Shown: positions 11,966 to 22,086, counted from the first letter of the stretch. The stretch is DNA of 64,000 bases from Lysobacterales bacterium (GCA_015655355.1 JAATFG010000017.1:19054-83053); one strand, 5' to 3'. Numbers and translations are program-made. Notes: a model not told the origin generated them from the letters alone.

Positions 11966-14248
11966 TTACTCCACCGTCGCCGGCAACAGCTTTTCCGGCT
12001 CGGACTGCGCCTCGACCACCAGTTCGCCATCGCGCACGTCGATGCTGACCTTGCCGCCGCCCACCAGCTTGCCGAACAGCAATTCGTCGGCCAGCGGGCG
12101 CTTGATCTTGTCCTGGATGATCCGCGCCATCGGCCGCGCGCCCATCAGCGGGTCGAAGCCGTTCTGCGCCAGCCAGTCGCGCGCGGTCGGCGTCGCCGAG
12201 ACGCTGACGTTCTTCTCGTGCAGCAGCGCTTCCAGCTCGATCAGGAACTTGTCGACCACGCGCAGGATGTGGTCGAAGCCCAGCGCGGAGAATTGCACCA
12301 CCGCGTCGAGGCGGTTGCGGAATTCCGGCGAAAAGCCCTTGCGGATCGCTTCCATCGCGTCGGTCGAATGATCCTGCTTGGTGAAGCCGATCGAACGTCG
12401 CGAGGCCTGCGTGGCGCCCGCGTTCGTGGTCATCACCACGATCACGTTCTTGAAGTTGGCCTCGCGCCCGTTGGTGTCGGTGAGGATGCCGCGGTCCATC
12501 ACCTGCAACAGGATGTTGAAAATGTCCGGATGCGCCTTCTCCACTTCGTCCAACAGCAGCACGCAATGCGGGGTCTTGACGATCTTCTCGGTCAGCAGGC
12601 CGCCCTGGTCGAAGCCGACGTAGCCAGGCGGCGCGCCGATCAGGCGCGACACCGAATGCGGCTCCATGTATTCACTCATGTCGAAACGCACCAGCTCGAT
12701 GCCCAGTTGCAACGCGAGCTGCTTGGTCACTTCGGTCTTGCCGACGCCGGTGGGACCGGAAAACAGGAACGAGCCGATCGGCTTTTCCGGATTGCCCAGG
12801 CCCGAACGCGACAGCTTGATCGCCGAGGCCAGCGATTCGATCGCCGCGTCCTGGCCGAAGATCACCATCTTCAGATTGCGCTCAAGATGCTGCAGCACGT
12901 CCTTGTCGGTCGCGCTGACCTGCTTGGCCGGAATGCGCGCCATCTTGCTGACGATGGTTTCGATTTCGGCGATGTCGATCAGGGTCTTGCGCTGGTCTTC
13001 CGGCAGCAGGCGCTGGCGCGCGCCGGCCTCGTCGATCACGTCGATGGCCTTGTCCGGCAGCAGGCGGTCGCCGATGTGCTTGACCGACAGATCCACCGCG
13101 GCCTGCAAGGCCTCGTCGAGGTAGCTGACGTTGTGGTGCGCCTCGTAACGCGGCTTCAGGCCCTTGAGGATTTCGTAGGCCTCGCCGATGGTCGGTTCGA
13201 CCACGTCGATCTTCTGGAAGCGGCGCGCCAGCGCGCGATCCTTCTCGAAGATGCCACGGTATTCCTGGAACGTGGTCGAACCGATGCAGCGCAGTTCGCC
13301 GTTGGCCAGCGCCGGCTTGATGAGATTGCTCGCGTCCATCGTGCCGCCCGACGCGGAACCGGCGCCGATGATGGTGTGGATCTCGTCGATGAACAGCACC
13401 GAGTTCGGAACCTTCTTCACCGCCTGCAGCACTGCCTTCAGGCGCTTCTCGAAATCACCGCGGTACTTGGTGCCGGCGACCAGCGCGCCGAGGTCGAGCG
13501 CGTAGATCGTCGCGTCCGCAAGCACGTCCGGCACCTGGCCATCGACGATGCGCTTGGCCAAACCTTCGGCGATCGCGGTCTTGCCGACGCCGGCTTCGCC
13601 GACGTACAGCGGGTTGTTCTTGCGCCGGCGGCACAGGATCTGGATGGTGCGCTCGATCTCGTCGCCACGGCCGACCAGCGGGTCGATCTTGCCGGCGCGC
13701 GCGGCCTCGTTGAGGTTGGTCGCGTACTCGGCCAATGCATCGCCCTTGGCCTCGCCATCGCTGGACTTGCCTTCGGCCTCGCTTTCACCGGACGCGGCCG
13801 GCGCTTCGCCTTCGCCGGCCTTGGCCACGCCGTGGCTGAGGTAATTGACCACGTCCAAGCGGGTCACGTCCTGCTGGTTGAGGAAGTAGACCGCGTGCGA
13901 ATCCTTCTCGCCGAAGATCGCGACCAGCACGTTGGCGCCGGTCACTTCCTTCTTGCCGGAAGACTGCACGTGGTAGACCGCGCGCTGCAACACGCGCTGG
14001 AAGCCGAGCGTGGGCTGGGTATCGCGACCGTCGTCCTCGGCCAGGCGCGACACCGAGGTTTCGATGGCGCGTTCCAGTTCGCCACGCAGGCGTTCGACGT
14101 CGGCGTTGGTGGCCTTGAGCACGCCCAGCGCCGAGGGGTTGTCCAGCAACGCCAGCAGCAGGTGCTCGACCGTCATGAATTCATGACGGGCTTCGCGGGC
14201 ACGCTTGTAGCATTGGCCAATGGTCTGTTCGAGGTCTTTGCTGAACAT
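11966..14248 (-). CDS. clpA: ATP-dependent Clp protease ATP-binding subunit ClpA
   Basis: AAA+ unfoldase that feeds substrates to ClpP. At 760 aa it has an N-domain (two Clp_N repeats, about 1–150), an acidic linker rich in Glu/Gly/Ala, then AAA module 1 with GEAGVGKT at 217–224 and module 2 with GPTGVGKT near residue 500. The C-terminal region carries the ClpP-binding loop region typical of ClpA. Ribosome site GGGAGAAAG precedes the ATG. ClpS lies 153 bp upstream on the same strand, the standard clpS–clpA order. Confidence 0.97.
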   Translation of the reverse strand: MFSKDLEQTIGQCYKRAREARHEFMTVEHLLLALLDNPSALGVLKATNADVERLRGELERAIETSVSRLAEDDGRDTQPTLGFQRVLQRAVYHVQSSGKKEVTGANVLVAIFGEKDSHAVYFLNQQDVTRLDVVNYLSHGVAKAGEGEAPAASGESEAEGKSSDGEAKGDALAEYATNLNEAARAGKIDPLVGRGDEIERTIQILCRRRKNNPLYVGEAGVGKTAIAEGLAKRIVDGQVPDVLADATIYALDLGALVAGTKYRGDFEKRLKAVLQAVKKVPNSVLFIDEIHTIIGAGSASGGTMDASNLIKPALANGELRCIGSTTFQEYRGIFEKDRALARRFQKIDVVEPTIGEAYEILKGLKPRYEAHHNVSYLDEALQAAVDLSVKHIGDRLLPDKAIDVIDEAGARQRLLPEDQRKTLIDIAEIETIVSKMARIPAKQVSATDKDVLQHLERNLKMVIFGQDAAIESLASAIKLSRSGLGNPEKPIGSFLFSGPTGVGKTEVTKQLALQLGIELVRFDMSEYMEPHSVSRLIGAPPGYVGFDQGGLLTEKIVKTPHCVLLLDEVEKAHPDIFNILLQVMDRGILTDTNGREANFKNVIVVMTTNAGATQASRRSIGFTKQDHSTDAMEAIRKGFSPEFRNRLDAVVQFSALGFDHILRVVDKFLIELEALLHEKNVSVSATPTARDWLAQNGFDPLMGARPMARIIQDKIKRPLADELLFGKLVGGGKVSIDVRDGELVVEAQSEPEKLLPATVE

Positions 14249-14401
14249 GGTGGATCTTTCTCCCGCGGGGCCACAAGCGACCCCTTAAGCTGTGATAGCC
14301 ACAATATGCGGCCTCCGGGGCGGATTTCCACAACCAGGACGGATTCCAGCGTTCAGCTGGTGGAAAGCTCGACGCCGTTGGCAAAATCCGGGGGCATTCA
14401 G

Positions 14402-14722
14402 TCAGTGCCTTTCCATCGTGCACAGCAGCGGATGCTGGTTCATCCGCGAATACTCGTTGACCTGCGCGACCTTGGTTTCGGCCACCTCGCGGGTATACAC
14501 CCCGCACACGCCGCGTCCGCGGGTATGCACGTGCAGCATCACCTGGGTGGCCTTTTCCAGGTCCATGTCGAAGAACTGCTGCAGGACCTCGACCACGAAG
14601 TCCATCGGCGTGTAGTCGTCATTGAGCAGCAACACCTGGTACCGCGGCGGCGGCATGACCTCGGGCTTGCCGGTTTCCACCAGCACGCCATGGTCGGATT
14701 CGTTTTCGGTACGTTGCGCCAT
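14402..14722 (-). CDS. clpS: ClpS adaptor for N-degrons
   Basis: 106-aa adaptor that hands proteins with N-terminal Leu/Phe/Trp/Tyr to ClpAP. The hallmark [16 protein letters not shown] and the later [11 protein letters not shown] are present. The start codon follows a perfect TATAAT by only 7 nt on the minus strand, so the mRNA probably has no leader. aat, which makes ClpS substrates, is close by. Confidence 0.96.
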   Translation of the reverse strand: MAQRTENESDHGVLVETGKPEVMPPPRYQVLLLNDDYTPMDFVVEVLQQFFDMDLEKATQVMLHVHTRGRGVCGVYTREVAETKVAQVNEYSRMNQHPLLCTMERH

Positions 14723-14729
14723 GCTTGCA

Positions 14730-14771
14730 ATTATAAACCAGCACCACCATTTACCATGGGCACTTTAGAAT
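14730..14771. promoter_or_regulatory. Divergent -10 boxes for leaderless clpS and nudJ mRNAs
   Basis: The 55-bp clpS–nudJ gap holds TATAAT on the minus strand (14735–14730) ending 7 nt before the clpS ATG. It also holds TAGAAT on the plus strand (14766–14771) ending 6 nt before the nudJ ATG. A start 7 nt past each -10 would fall at or next to the A of each ATG. Neither has an obvious -35 or Shine-Dalgarno. Confidence 0.55.
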
Positions 14772-14777
14772 CGACGC

Positions 14778-15254
14778 ATGAGCAAGATCGATGGCCAATG
14801 CTGGCAACCCGACGTGACCGTGGCCACCGTGGTGGTCCGCGACGGCAAGCTGTTGCTGGTCGATGAATACGCCGGCGGCACGTCGCTGGTGTTGAACCAG
14901 CCGGCCGGGCACCTGGAACCGGACGAAACCCTGGCTGAAGCCGCCGTGCGCGAAACCTTCGAGGAAACCGGCTGGGACGTCGAACTCACCCACTTCATCG
15001 GCGCCTACCAATGGAGAGTGCCCGAGGGCCCGAACGCCGGCAAGCATTACCTGCGTTTCGCCTTCGCCGCCACGCCGCTGCGCCACCACGCCGCGGCGAA
15101 GCTCGACGACGGCATCGAGCGCGCCGTGTGGCTTGCGCCCGAACAACTGCAGGCGCAGCAGGCACGCTGGCGCAGCCCGCTGGTGTGGCAGGTCGCGCGC
15201 GACTTCCTCGCCGGCCAGCGCCATCCGCTTTCGCTGCTGAAGCACCTCGCATGA
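14778..15254 (+). CDS. Nudix hydrolase, NudJ-like
   Basis: 158-aa pyrophosphohydrolase. The Nudix box [23 protein letters not shown] fits GX5EX7REUXEEXGU exactly. NudJ of E. coli acts on thiamin pyrophosphate precursors and nucleoside di/triphosphates; the same is only inferred here. Its last codon overlaps mnmA by the ATGA arrangement, and nudJ–mnmA–hflD is a conserved gammaproteobacterial operon. Confidence 0.92.
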   Translation: MSKIDGQCWQPDVTVATVVVRDGKLLLVDEYAGGTSLVLNQPAGHLEPDETLAEAAVRETFEETGWDVELTHFIGAYQWRVPEGPNAGKHYLRFAFAATPLRHHAAAKLDDGIERAVWLAPEQLQAQQARWRSPLVWQVARDFLAGQRHPLSLLKHLA

Positions 15255-16372
15255 GCGCGGCCAAGGTCATCGTCGGGGTCAGCGGCGGCGTGGATTCGTC
15301 GGTCGCCGCACTGCGCCTGCAACAGCAGGGCGCGGACGTCGCCGGATTGTTCATGCAGAACTGGGCCGACGACGGCAGCGGCGAATGCCGCGCCGAGGAC
15401 GACCGCCGCGATGCGGTCGCGATCTGCGGAAGGCTCGGCATCCCGTTCCACTTCCGTGATTTCTCCGCCGAATACTGGGCCGGCGTATTCGAGCATTTCC
15501 TCGCCGAGTATCAATCCGGGCGCACGCCGAACCCGGACGTGCTGTGCAACCGCGAAGTGAAGTTCAAGCATTTCCTCGACGCGGCGCGCGAACTCGGCGC
15601 GGAAAAAATCGCCACTGGCCATTACGCCCGGATCGCCCGGATCGACGGCGACTGGAAACTGCTGCGCGGCATCGACCGCGGCAAGGACCAGAGCTATTTC
15701 CTGCACCAGCTCGGGCAGGAACAGCTTTCGGCGACCCTGTTTCCCATCGGCGAAATGCACAAGCCGGCGCTGCGCGCCGTCGCCAGGGACGCCGGCCTGC
15801 AAACCCACGACAAGAAGGATTCGACCGGCATCTGCTTCATCGGCGAGCGCGATTTCCGCGAATTCCTCGGCCGCTACCTGCCGGCGAAGCAAGGCGAGAT
15901 GCGTACGCCGGACGGCGCGGTGATCGGCACCCATCCCGGCGTGTTCTATTTCACCCTGGGCCAGCGCGAAGGCCTCAACATCGGCGGCGTGCGCGGACGC
16001 CCGCAGGCGCCATGGTTCGTGGTCGGCAAGGACGTGGCGACGAACGTGCTCTATGTCGAGCAAGGCACCGACAATCCCTTCCTCCATTCCACCCAGCTGT
16101 GGAGCGAGCCGGCGCATTTCATCGCCGGCCACGCGCTGGCGGGCGAATTCAATTGCACCGCGCAGACGCGTTACCGCCAGCCGGACGAGGCCTGCCGCGT
16201 CACGGTGCACGACGACGGCACCCTGCACGTGCGCTTCGCGCGCCCACAGCGCGCGGTGACGCCGGGGCAATCGCTGGTGCTATACGCCGGCGACGTCTGC
16301 CTCGGTGGCGCGGTCATCGCCCGCACCGACGCACCGCTGGAACTGCAACTGCAAAAACGACAGGCCGCATGA
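15251..16372 (+). CDS. mnmA: tRNA 2-thiouridylase MnmA
   Basis: Thiolates U34 of Lys, Glu and Gln tRNAs. 373 aa from the ATG at 15251; the longer track ORF reads into nudJ in another frame. The PP-loop GVSGGVDSS is at residues 9–17. The two catalytic cysteines are Cys99 in NPDVLCN and Cys195 in [10 protein letters not shown]. It overlaps nudJ and hflD by 4 bp each (ATGA), so the three are translationally coupled. Confidence 0.97.
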   Translation: MSAAKVIVGVSGGVDSSVAALRLQQQGADVAGLFMQNWADDGSGECRAEDDRRDAVAICGRLGIPFHFRDFSAEYWAGVFEHFLAEYQSGRTPNPDVLCNREVKFKHFLDAARELGAEKIATGHYARIARIDGDWKLLRGIDRGKDQSYFLHQLGQEQLSATLFPIGEMHKPALRAVARDAGLQTHDKKDSTGICFIGERDFREFLGRYLPAKQGEMRTPDGAVIGTHPGVFYFTLGQREGLNIGGVRGRPQAPWFVVGKDVATNVLYVEQGTDNPFLHSTQLWSEPAHFIAGHALAGEFNCTAQTRYRQPDEACRVTVHDDGTLHVRFARPQRAVTPGQSLVLYAGDVCLGGAVIARTDAPLELQLQKRQAA

Positions 16373-16983
16373 GCGACAACCACGACTTCGACCACCGCGT
16401 GCTGGCCCTGGCCGGCATGCTGCAGGCACTGGCACAAGTGCGCCGCATCGCCGAAAGCGGCCAATCGGACGCCGCCGCCGCGCAGACCGCGCTGGACAGC
16501 GTGTTCCGCATCGACGCCGATTCGCCGGAAGCGGTCTACGCCGGCGCACACAGCCTGCGCAACGGCCTGCAGGTGTTGCGCGACCAGCTCGGCAACCGCC
16601 GCAACGAAGCGCTGCTGAAGATCGCCGTGGCAGTGCTGCAACTGGAACGCCGCTTCATCCGCGATGCGCGCATCGCGCAAGCGGCGCATGACGGGATCGT
16701 GCGGATCGGCTTCGATGCGCGCGCGCGCGGCAGCATCCATCCGGACGTGCTCAACGCGCTGGGCACGCTGTATGCGCAGACACTCAGCCGCCTGCGTCCG
16801 CGGGTGATGGTGCAAGGCAATCCGCATTACCTCGCGCAGCCGGCGGTGGTCGCGGAAATCCGCGCGCTGCTGCTGGCCGCGGTGCGCTCGGCGGTGCTGT
16901 GGCGGCAGATGGGCGGCAGCTACTGGGACTTCGCCTTCTCGCGCCGGCGCATGCTCGAAGCGGTCGAACGCCAGTTGCGCTGA
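16369..16983 (+). CDS. hflD: HflD homologue (lysogenization regulator family)
   Basis: 204-aa all-helical protein, named for modulating CII in lambda infection; its everyday role is unclear, though it is nearly always next to mnmA. The region [21 protein letters not shown] and the arginine-rich C-terminus fit the family. The start overlaps the mnmA stop. Cytosolic or membrane-peripheral. Confidence 0.92.
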   Translation: MSDNHDFDHRVLALAGMLQALAQVRRIAESGQSDAAAAQTALDSVFRIDADSPEAVYAGAHSLRNGLQVLRDQLGNRRNEALLKIAVAVLQLERRFIRDARIAQAAHDGIVRIGFDARARGSIHPDVLNALGTLYAQTLSRLRPRVMVQGNPHYLAQPAVVAEIRALLLAAVRSAVLWRQMGGSYWDFAFSRRRMLEAVERQLR

Positions 16984-17076
16984 GCGCGCCGCGACCGAAA
17001 CCTTCAGCCGAAACCAGTGCGCCGAATCCGCTGAAAGCCGGCTACGATTGTCCCCGCACATCCTGGGGGAAATCGC

Positions 17077-19002
17077 ATGCACGCACTTCGTCTCGCCGCC
17101 ACGCTCTGCTCCGCCCTGCTCGCCGCCACGGCGTTCGCCCAGGACGCGAACACGCCGCAATACCCGGACTATCCAAGCGAAACGCCGGCCGAGTTCCATC
17201 CGGTCAGCGACAGCTTCGATTTCGTCGAACGCGACGTGATGATCCCGATGCGCGACGGGGTCAAGCTCAACACCGTCATCCTGATCCCGAAGGGAGCGAC
17301 GCACGCCGGCATCGTGCTCACGCGCACGCCCTATGACGCCAGGCAACTGAGCCACAACAACCCCAGCGGCCACCTGCAGGTATCGCTGCAAGGCTACGAC
17401 AACGCCAGCGACGTGATCGTCGAGGACGGCTACATCCGCGTGATCCAGGACATCCGCGGCAAGTACGGCAGCGAAGGCGATTACGTGATGAACCGCCCCG
17501 TGCACGGCCCGCTCAACCCGACCCCGGTCGATGATGCCACCGACACCTGGGACACCATCGACTGGCTGGTGAAGAACATCCCCGAATCCAACGGCAAGGT
17601 CGCGACCATCGGCATTTCCTACGACGGCTTCGAGCCGCTGATGTCGCTGATCAATCCGCATCCGGCGTTGAAGGCGTCGGTGCCGATGAACCCGATGGTC
17701 GATGGCTGGATGGGCGACGACTGGTTCCACAACGGCGCGTTCCGCCAGCAGAACCTGCCCTACATCTACGAGCAGGCCGCTAGCCGCGACAACAGCTTCA
17801 AGTGGTGGAGCAATTACCACGACGATTACGACCTGTACCTGCACTACGGCTCCGCCGGCGCGATGGGCAAGGCCTACGGCATGGAGCAGATCGGCTTCTG
17901 GAACAAGCTGGTCGCGCATCCGGCCTACGACGATTTCTGGAGCCGGCAAGCCGTCGACAAACTCCTCGCGGATCAACCGCTGAAAGTGCCGGTGATGCTG
18001 GTGCACAGCCTGTGGGACCAGGAAGACATCTACGGCGCGCAGGCGGTGTATCGCGCGATCAAGCCGAAGGACAAGAGCGGCGACATGGTCAAGCTGGTGC
18101 TGGGCCCGTGGTACCACGGCCAGGCCATCGACGAGGGCAGCAAGATCGCCGCCATCCAATTCGGCAGCGATACCGCGAAATACTGGCGCGAACACGTGCT
18201 GCGCCCGTTCCTCGCGCAGTACCTGCAGGACGGCGCGCCGAAAGCCGACCTCGCGCCGGTCACCGCGTTCCAGACCGGCACGAACGAATGGCAGCGCCTG
18301 CCGCAATGGCCGCTCGCGTGCGAAAGCGGCTGTACGGCCAAGAGCAAGCCGCTGTACCTGCAGGCGTCGAACAAGCTCGGTTTCACTGCCGCAGACAAGG
18401 GTTACGACGAATACGTTTCCGACCCGGCGCATCCGGTGCCGTTCCGCGCACGCCCGAGCCAGCCGGTCGGTTACGACAACGGCCTGACCTGGCAGGAATG
18501 GCTCGTGGACGACCAGCGCGAAGCCTCCGGCCGCACCGACGTGATCACCTACGTCTCCGACGCGCTCACCGCGCCGTTGAAAATCGCCGGCGTGCCGCAA
18601 GTGCACCTGGATGCCGCGACCAGCGGCAGCGACAGCGACTGGGTGGTGAAGCTGATCGACGTGTATCCGGACCAGGTCGCCGAACAACCCGAAATGGGCG
18701 GTTATCAACTCGCGGTGGCAATGGATATCTTCCGCGGCCGTTACCGCGAAGGCCTCGACAAGCCGAAAGCGCTGACCCCGAACCAGCCGCTGGCATACTC
18801 GTTCGACCTGCCCTCGGCCAACCATGTATTCCTGCCCGGCCACCGGATCATGGTGCAGGTGCAATCGAGCTGGTTCCCGCTGTACGACCGCAACCCGCAG
18901 ACCTTCGTGCCCAACATCTTCTTCGCCCAACCCGGCGATTACGTGAAGGCCACGCAGCGCGTCTACCACGACAGCTACATCAGCCTGCCGGTGGTGAACT
19001 GA
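17077..19002 (+). CDS. Secreted alpha-amino-acid ester hydrolase (CocE/NonD family)
   Basis: Exported alpha/beta hydrolase that hydrolyses or transfers alpha-amino-acid esters, including beta-lactam side chains. At 641 aa the signal peptide runs to about AFAQD. The nucleophile is Ser181 in GISYDGF. The segments PMVDGWMGDDWFHNGAFRQ and SLWDQEDIYGA carry the acid and carboxylate-cluster residues described for the Xanthomonas citri and Acetobacter enzymes, and GPWYHGQ supplies the catalytic His. A C-terminal jelly-roll (X-Pro dipeptidyl-type) follows. Likely periplasmic; the natural substrate is unknown. It ends in a terminator. Confidence 0.9.
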   Translation: MHALRLAATLCSALLAATAFAQDANTPQYPDYPSETPAEFHPVSDSFDFVERDVMIPMRDGVKLNTVILIPKGATHAGIVLTRTPYDARQLSHNNPSGHLQVSLQGYDNASDVIVEDGYIRVIQDIRGKYGSEGDYVMNRPVHGPLNPTPVDDATDTWDTIDWLVKNIPESNGKVATIGISYDGFEPLMSLINPHPALKASVPMNPMVDGWMGDDWFHNGAFRQQNLPYIYEQAASRDNSFKWWSNYHDDYDLYLHYGSAGAMGKAYGMEQIGFWNKLVAHPAYDDFWSRQAVDKLLADQPLKVPVMLVHSLWDQEDIYGAQAVYRAIKPKDKSGDMVKLVLGPWYHGQAIDEGSKIAAIQFGSDTAKYWREHVLRPFLAQYLQDGAPKADLAPVTAFQTGTNEWQRLPQWPLACESGCTAKSKPLYLQASNKLGFTAADKGYDEYVSDPAHPVPFRARPSQPVGYDNGLTWQEWLVDDQREASGRTDVITYVSDALTAPLKIAGVPQVHLDAATSGSDSDWVVKLIDVYPDQVAEQPEMGGYQLAVAMDIFRGRYREGLDKPKALTPNQPLAYSFDLPSANHVFLPGHRIMVQVQSSWFPLYDRNPQTFVPNIFFAQPGDYVKATQRVYHDSYISLPVVN

Positions 19003-19020
19003 AGCGATTGATTGCGACGA

Positions 19021-19046
19021 AAAAGTCGGGCAAGCCCGGCTTTTTC
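19021..19046. terminator. Terminator between the ester hydrolase and a convergent lysR
   Basis: AAAAAGTCGGGC-AA-GCCCGGCTTTTT: a stem with one G·T pair and A/T flanks on both sides, working for either strand. It touches the lysR stop codon. Confidence 0.88.
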
Positions 19047-19947
19047 ATGCGCGGAAATCCCGTTGCTTCGCCATGTCGATGAACGCACGCAGCTTGGGCT
19101 GGAGCTGGGTGCCGGAGGGGAAATAGAGGTACATTCCGCTGCTTGGCCGGATGTAATCGCGCAACACGGATTCAAGCCGACCGGCTGCGAAATCTTCCGC
19201 CGCCTCCAAATCGGAAACGTAGGCCAGTCCCAGGCCCTGGCGCACGAGCGACAACAGCGCCGTGCGTTCGTTCACGACCAGCCGCCCTTGCATGTCCACG
19301 AGGAAATCGCGGCCATCGCGGGTGAACTCCCAGCGATGCCGTTGCCCCGAGGTGACGAAGCGGTAGTTGATGCCTTCGTGCGCAATCAAATCCTCCGGCG
19401 TTTGCGGCTTGCCCGCGTACGCAAAATACGCTGGCGAACCGACCACCGACCAATGCATTTCCGGCGTGAGGCGCACCGCGACCATGTCCTTTTCGACACT
19501 TTCTTCCAAGCGGATGCCTGCATCGTAAAGACCGCTGGCCAGATCGACCGCGCCATCGTTGAGCGACAATTCCAGCGTCACATCGGGACACGCGCGGCGG
19601 AATTCCGCGATCAACGGCTCGACGACCAAGCGCATCGCCACGCGCGACATGGTCAAACGCAGCGTGCCACTCGGCTGTGCGCGGAAACCTGAAAGTCGCG
19701 CGAATGCATCGTCGATTTCAGTTGCTGCGGGCCGCAAGCGATTGAACAACGCGGCGCCGGCTTCGGTCAGCACCACGCTGCGCGTCGTGCGCTGGAACAG
19801 CACCACGCCATAGCGTTGTTCGAGCTGCTGGATGGCCTTGCTGACCGCCGTCGCCGAAACCCCGAGCGCCTGCGCCGCGCGGGTAAAGCTCAGGTGTTCG
19901 GCGACGGCAAGAAACGGAACGATTCCGTCGAACTGATCTTTTTCCAT
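19045..19947 (-). CDS. LysR-family transcriptional regulator
   Basis: About 300 aa from the ATG at 19947 (MEKDQFDGIVPFLAVAEH). The track start at 19980 adds 11 residues and cannot be excluded. The N-terminal winged helix is typical (LSFTRAAQALGVSATAVSKAIQQLE), followed by a periplasmic-binding-like effector domain. It is divergent from the SDR gene at 20073 with a 125-bp gap, the usual setting for a LysR protein controlling its neighbour. The ligand is unknown. Confidence 0.92.
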   Translation of the reverse strand: MEKDQFDGIVPFLAVAEHLSFTRAAQALGVSATAVSKAIQQLEQRYGVVLFQRTTRSVVLTEAGAALFNRLRPAATEIDDAFARLSGFRAQPSGTLRLTMSRVAMRLVVEPLIAEFRRACPDVTLELSLNDGAVDLASGLYDAGIRLEESVEKDMVAVRLTPEMHWSVVGSPAYFAYAGKPQTPEDLIAHEGINYRFVTSGQRHRWEFTRDGRDFLVDMQGRLVVNERTALLSLVRQGLGLAYVSDLEAAEDFAAGRLESVLRDYIRPSSGMYLYFPSGTQLQPKLRAFIDMAKQRDFRA

Positions 19948-20072
19948 TCCGGGACCATGAACCTGTGGTTGATGCCCCATCCTCGTTCATGCGGTTTTTC
20001 GACGCAATCGCGCCGACTAAGCTTGTCTGCGTTGCGCGGCAACCACGGCGCATTCACCCAAGGAGACAACAC

Positions 20073-20909
20073 ATGACGACCCGCACCTGGTTCATCACCG
20101 GCATCAACAGCGGCCTCGGCCGATTGATGACCGAACAACTTCTGGAGCGCGGCGAACGCGTCGCCGGCACCGCGCGCAAGCTGGAAACGCTGGCGCCGTT
20201 GCAGGAAAAATACGGCGAACACTTCCTGCTCCAGTCGCTCGACCTGACCGACACACCGGCGATTCGCCGCGTCGTCGATGCCGCATTCGACCACTTCGGC
20301 CACATCGACGTGATCGTCAACAACGCCGGCTACGGCCTGTTCGGCGCAGCCGAAGAATTGCTGGACGAACAGATCGTCCACCAGCTCGACACCAACGTGA
20401 TCGGATCCATCCAGGTCGTGCGCGCCGCACTGCCGCACCTGCGCGCGCAAGGCGGCGGCCGCATCATGCAGTTGTCGAGCATGGGCGGACAGTGGGCCAT
20501 GCCCGGGCTGTCGCTGTATCACGCGTCGAAATGGGCGATGGAAGGCTTCTTCGAATCCACGATTCAGGACATCGCGCCGTTCGACATCCAGGTCACGATC
20601 GTCGAACCGGGCAGCGCGCGCACCGAATTCGCCGCCAACAGCGCCGCCCTCGCCCCGGCGATGGAAGCCTATGCACAGACGCCGGCCGGCGCGGTGCGCA
20701 GCCGCATCGAGCCCGGCTTCAGGGAGCAACCCGGCGATCCGGCAAAGATGGCACGGGCGATGATTGCCTCGGTCGATCGGAACCCCGCGCCGAAACGCCT
20801 TGCGCTTGGCTCGGATGCTTACAACAACATCAAGAATGCGCTCACCGAACGGCTTGCGGCACTTGAAGCACAGAAGGACATCGCGATGTCCACCGATTTC
20901 CCGGCCTGA
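20073..20909 (+). CDS. Short-chain dehydrogenase/reductase
   Basis: 278-aa Rossmann oxidoreductase. The start at 20073 has AGGAGA 7 nt ahead; the track ORF extends upstream without support. Cofactor motif TGINSGLGR (TGxxxGxG), structural NNAG, and catalytic Ser (SSMGG) with YHASKWA (YxxxK). The Gly-rich motif with TARK after beta-2 suggests NADP(H). Substrate unknown. Probably regulated by the divergent LysR protein. Confidence 0.92.
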   Translation: MTTRTWFITGINSGLGRLMTEQLLERGERVAGTARKLETLAPLQEKYGEHFLLQSLDLTDTPAIRRVVDAAFDHFGHIDVIVNNAGYGLFGAAEELLDEQIVHQLDTNVIGSIQVVRAALPHLRAQGGGRIMQLSSMGGQWAMPGLSLYHASKWAMEGFFESTIQDIAPFDIQVTIVEPGSARTEFAANSAALAPAMEAYAQTPAGAVRSRIEPGFREQPGDPAKMARAMIASVDRNPAPKRLALGSDAYNNIKNALTERLAALEAQKDIAMSTDFPA

Positions 20910-20955
20910 CAACGACAGGCTCGTCGGCATTCCCCCCGTCCGGGACGTTTCGATC

Positions 20956-21045
20956 TGGCGGAAGCGGTGGGATTCGAACCCACGGATGGTTTGACCCATC
21001 GCCGGTTTTCAAGACCGGTGCCTTAAACCGCTCGGCCACACTTCC
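20956..21045 (-). tRNA. tRNA-Ser(UGA)
   Basis: Minus-strand cloverleaf: acceptor GGAAGTG pairs with CGCTTCC, then G73 and an encoded CCA. The anticodon loop CTTGAAA gives UGA. The long variable arm is as in all tRNA-Ser. T-loop TTCGAAT is normal. Confidence 0.97.
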
Positions 21046-21072
21046 AATGGATGGATTTTCGCACGAAGCGGC

Positions 21073-22086
21073 CTACGCGGCTTCGGCCTTCTTCGCCTTG
21101 GGCGCGGCCTTTTCCGGCGCAGCGGTCTTGCCCAGCGCCACTGCGGCGGCATCGGCGCACTTGCCGCCGCAATCCAGGCGCGAGGTCTCGATCTGCTGCG
21201 GCAAATGCTCGGCAAGGAAGTCGATGAAGACGCGCACCGCCGGCAACATGCCGCGGCGCGAGGCGAACACCGCATGGCAGATGCCCTGCGGCAGCGACCA
21301 TTCCGGCAGCACCACTTCCAGTTCGCCGCTGCGCACCGCTTCGGCGCACACGGTTTCCGGCAGCAGGGTGATGCCGTGGCCATCCTTCGCCAGGCATTGC
21401 AGCAGCGGGAAATCGAAGCCCATCAGCCGCGGCTGCAATTCGATCCGGCGCACTTCGCCGCCGGGACCGTGCAGTTCCCAGCGCTGGCGCGCCTCGTCCT
21501 CGCTGATGCTCAGGGTGACGTGATCGACCAGGTCTTCCGGCTTCTGCGGGCGACCGGCGCGCTTCAGGTACTTCGGGCTGGCGACCAGCAATTCCTGGAT
21601 CTGGCCGAAGCTGCGCATCACCAGCGAGCCGTCGTCGTCGAGCTTGGCGCGCACGCGCAACGCGATGTCGTAGCCTTCGTTGATGATGTCGACGCGGCGA
21701 TTGTTGACGTGCAATTGCAGGCGCACTTTCGGGTACTTGTCGAGGAACTGCGGCAGGATCTTCGGCAACTGCATCTGCGCCACCGCGACCGGCACGCTGA
21801 CCCGCACGATGCCGCGCGGCTCGGCGCTGAGGCGGTCGACCACCTCGCGCGCGGCCTGTGCCTCGGCGAGCATCGTCTGCGCGTGGCGATGCACGCTCAT
21901 GCCGACGTCGGTGACCGCGAAGCGACGGGTCGAACGCTGCAGCAGGCGCACGCCCATGTCGGTTTCGAGCTGGCTGATGCGCCGGCTCAGGCGCGACTTC
22001 GGGATACCCAGCGCACGCTCGGCGGCGGCGAAACCACCGTGATCGACGACCATCGCGAAGTAGTAGAGATCATTGAGGTCTTGCAT
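21073..22086 (-). CDS. LysR-family transcriptional regulator with Lys/Ala-rich tail
   Basis: 337 aa, about 30 longer than typical LysR proteins because of a C-terminal extension rich in Lys, Ala and Pro (AAPEKAAPKAKKAEAA). The N-terminal HTH is standard (GGFAAAERALGIPKSRLSRRISQLE). The subfamily with LNDLYYFAMVVDHGGF is widespread and often regulates nearby oxidoreductases. No obvious partner is adjacent. The tail may add nonspecific DNA affinity, which is inference. Confidence 0.9.
   Translation of the reverse strand: MQDLNDLYYFAMVVDHGGFAAAERALGIPKSRLSRRISQLETDMGVRLLQRSTRRFAVTDVGMSVHRHAQTMLAEAQAAREVVDRLSAEPRGIVRVSVPVAVAQMQLPKILPQFLDKYPKVRLQLHVNNRRVDIINEGYDIALRVRAKLDDDGSLVMRSFGQIQELLVASPKYLKRAGRPQKPEDLVDHVTLSISEDEARQRWELHGPGGEVRRIELQPRLMGFDFPLLQCLAKDGHGITLLPETVCAEAVRSGELEVVLPEWSLPQGICHAVFASRRGMLPAVRVFIDFLAEHLPQQIETSRLDCGGKCADAAAVALGKTAAPEKAAPKAKKAEAA

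Noticed and set aside
11939-14866. 975-aa plus-strand ORF
   Set aside because: Antisense to clpA and clpS; low-complexity shadow with no ribosome site.
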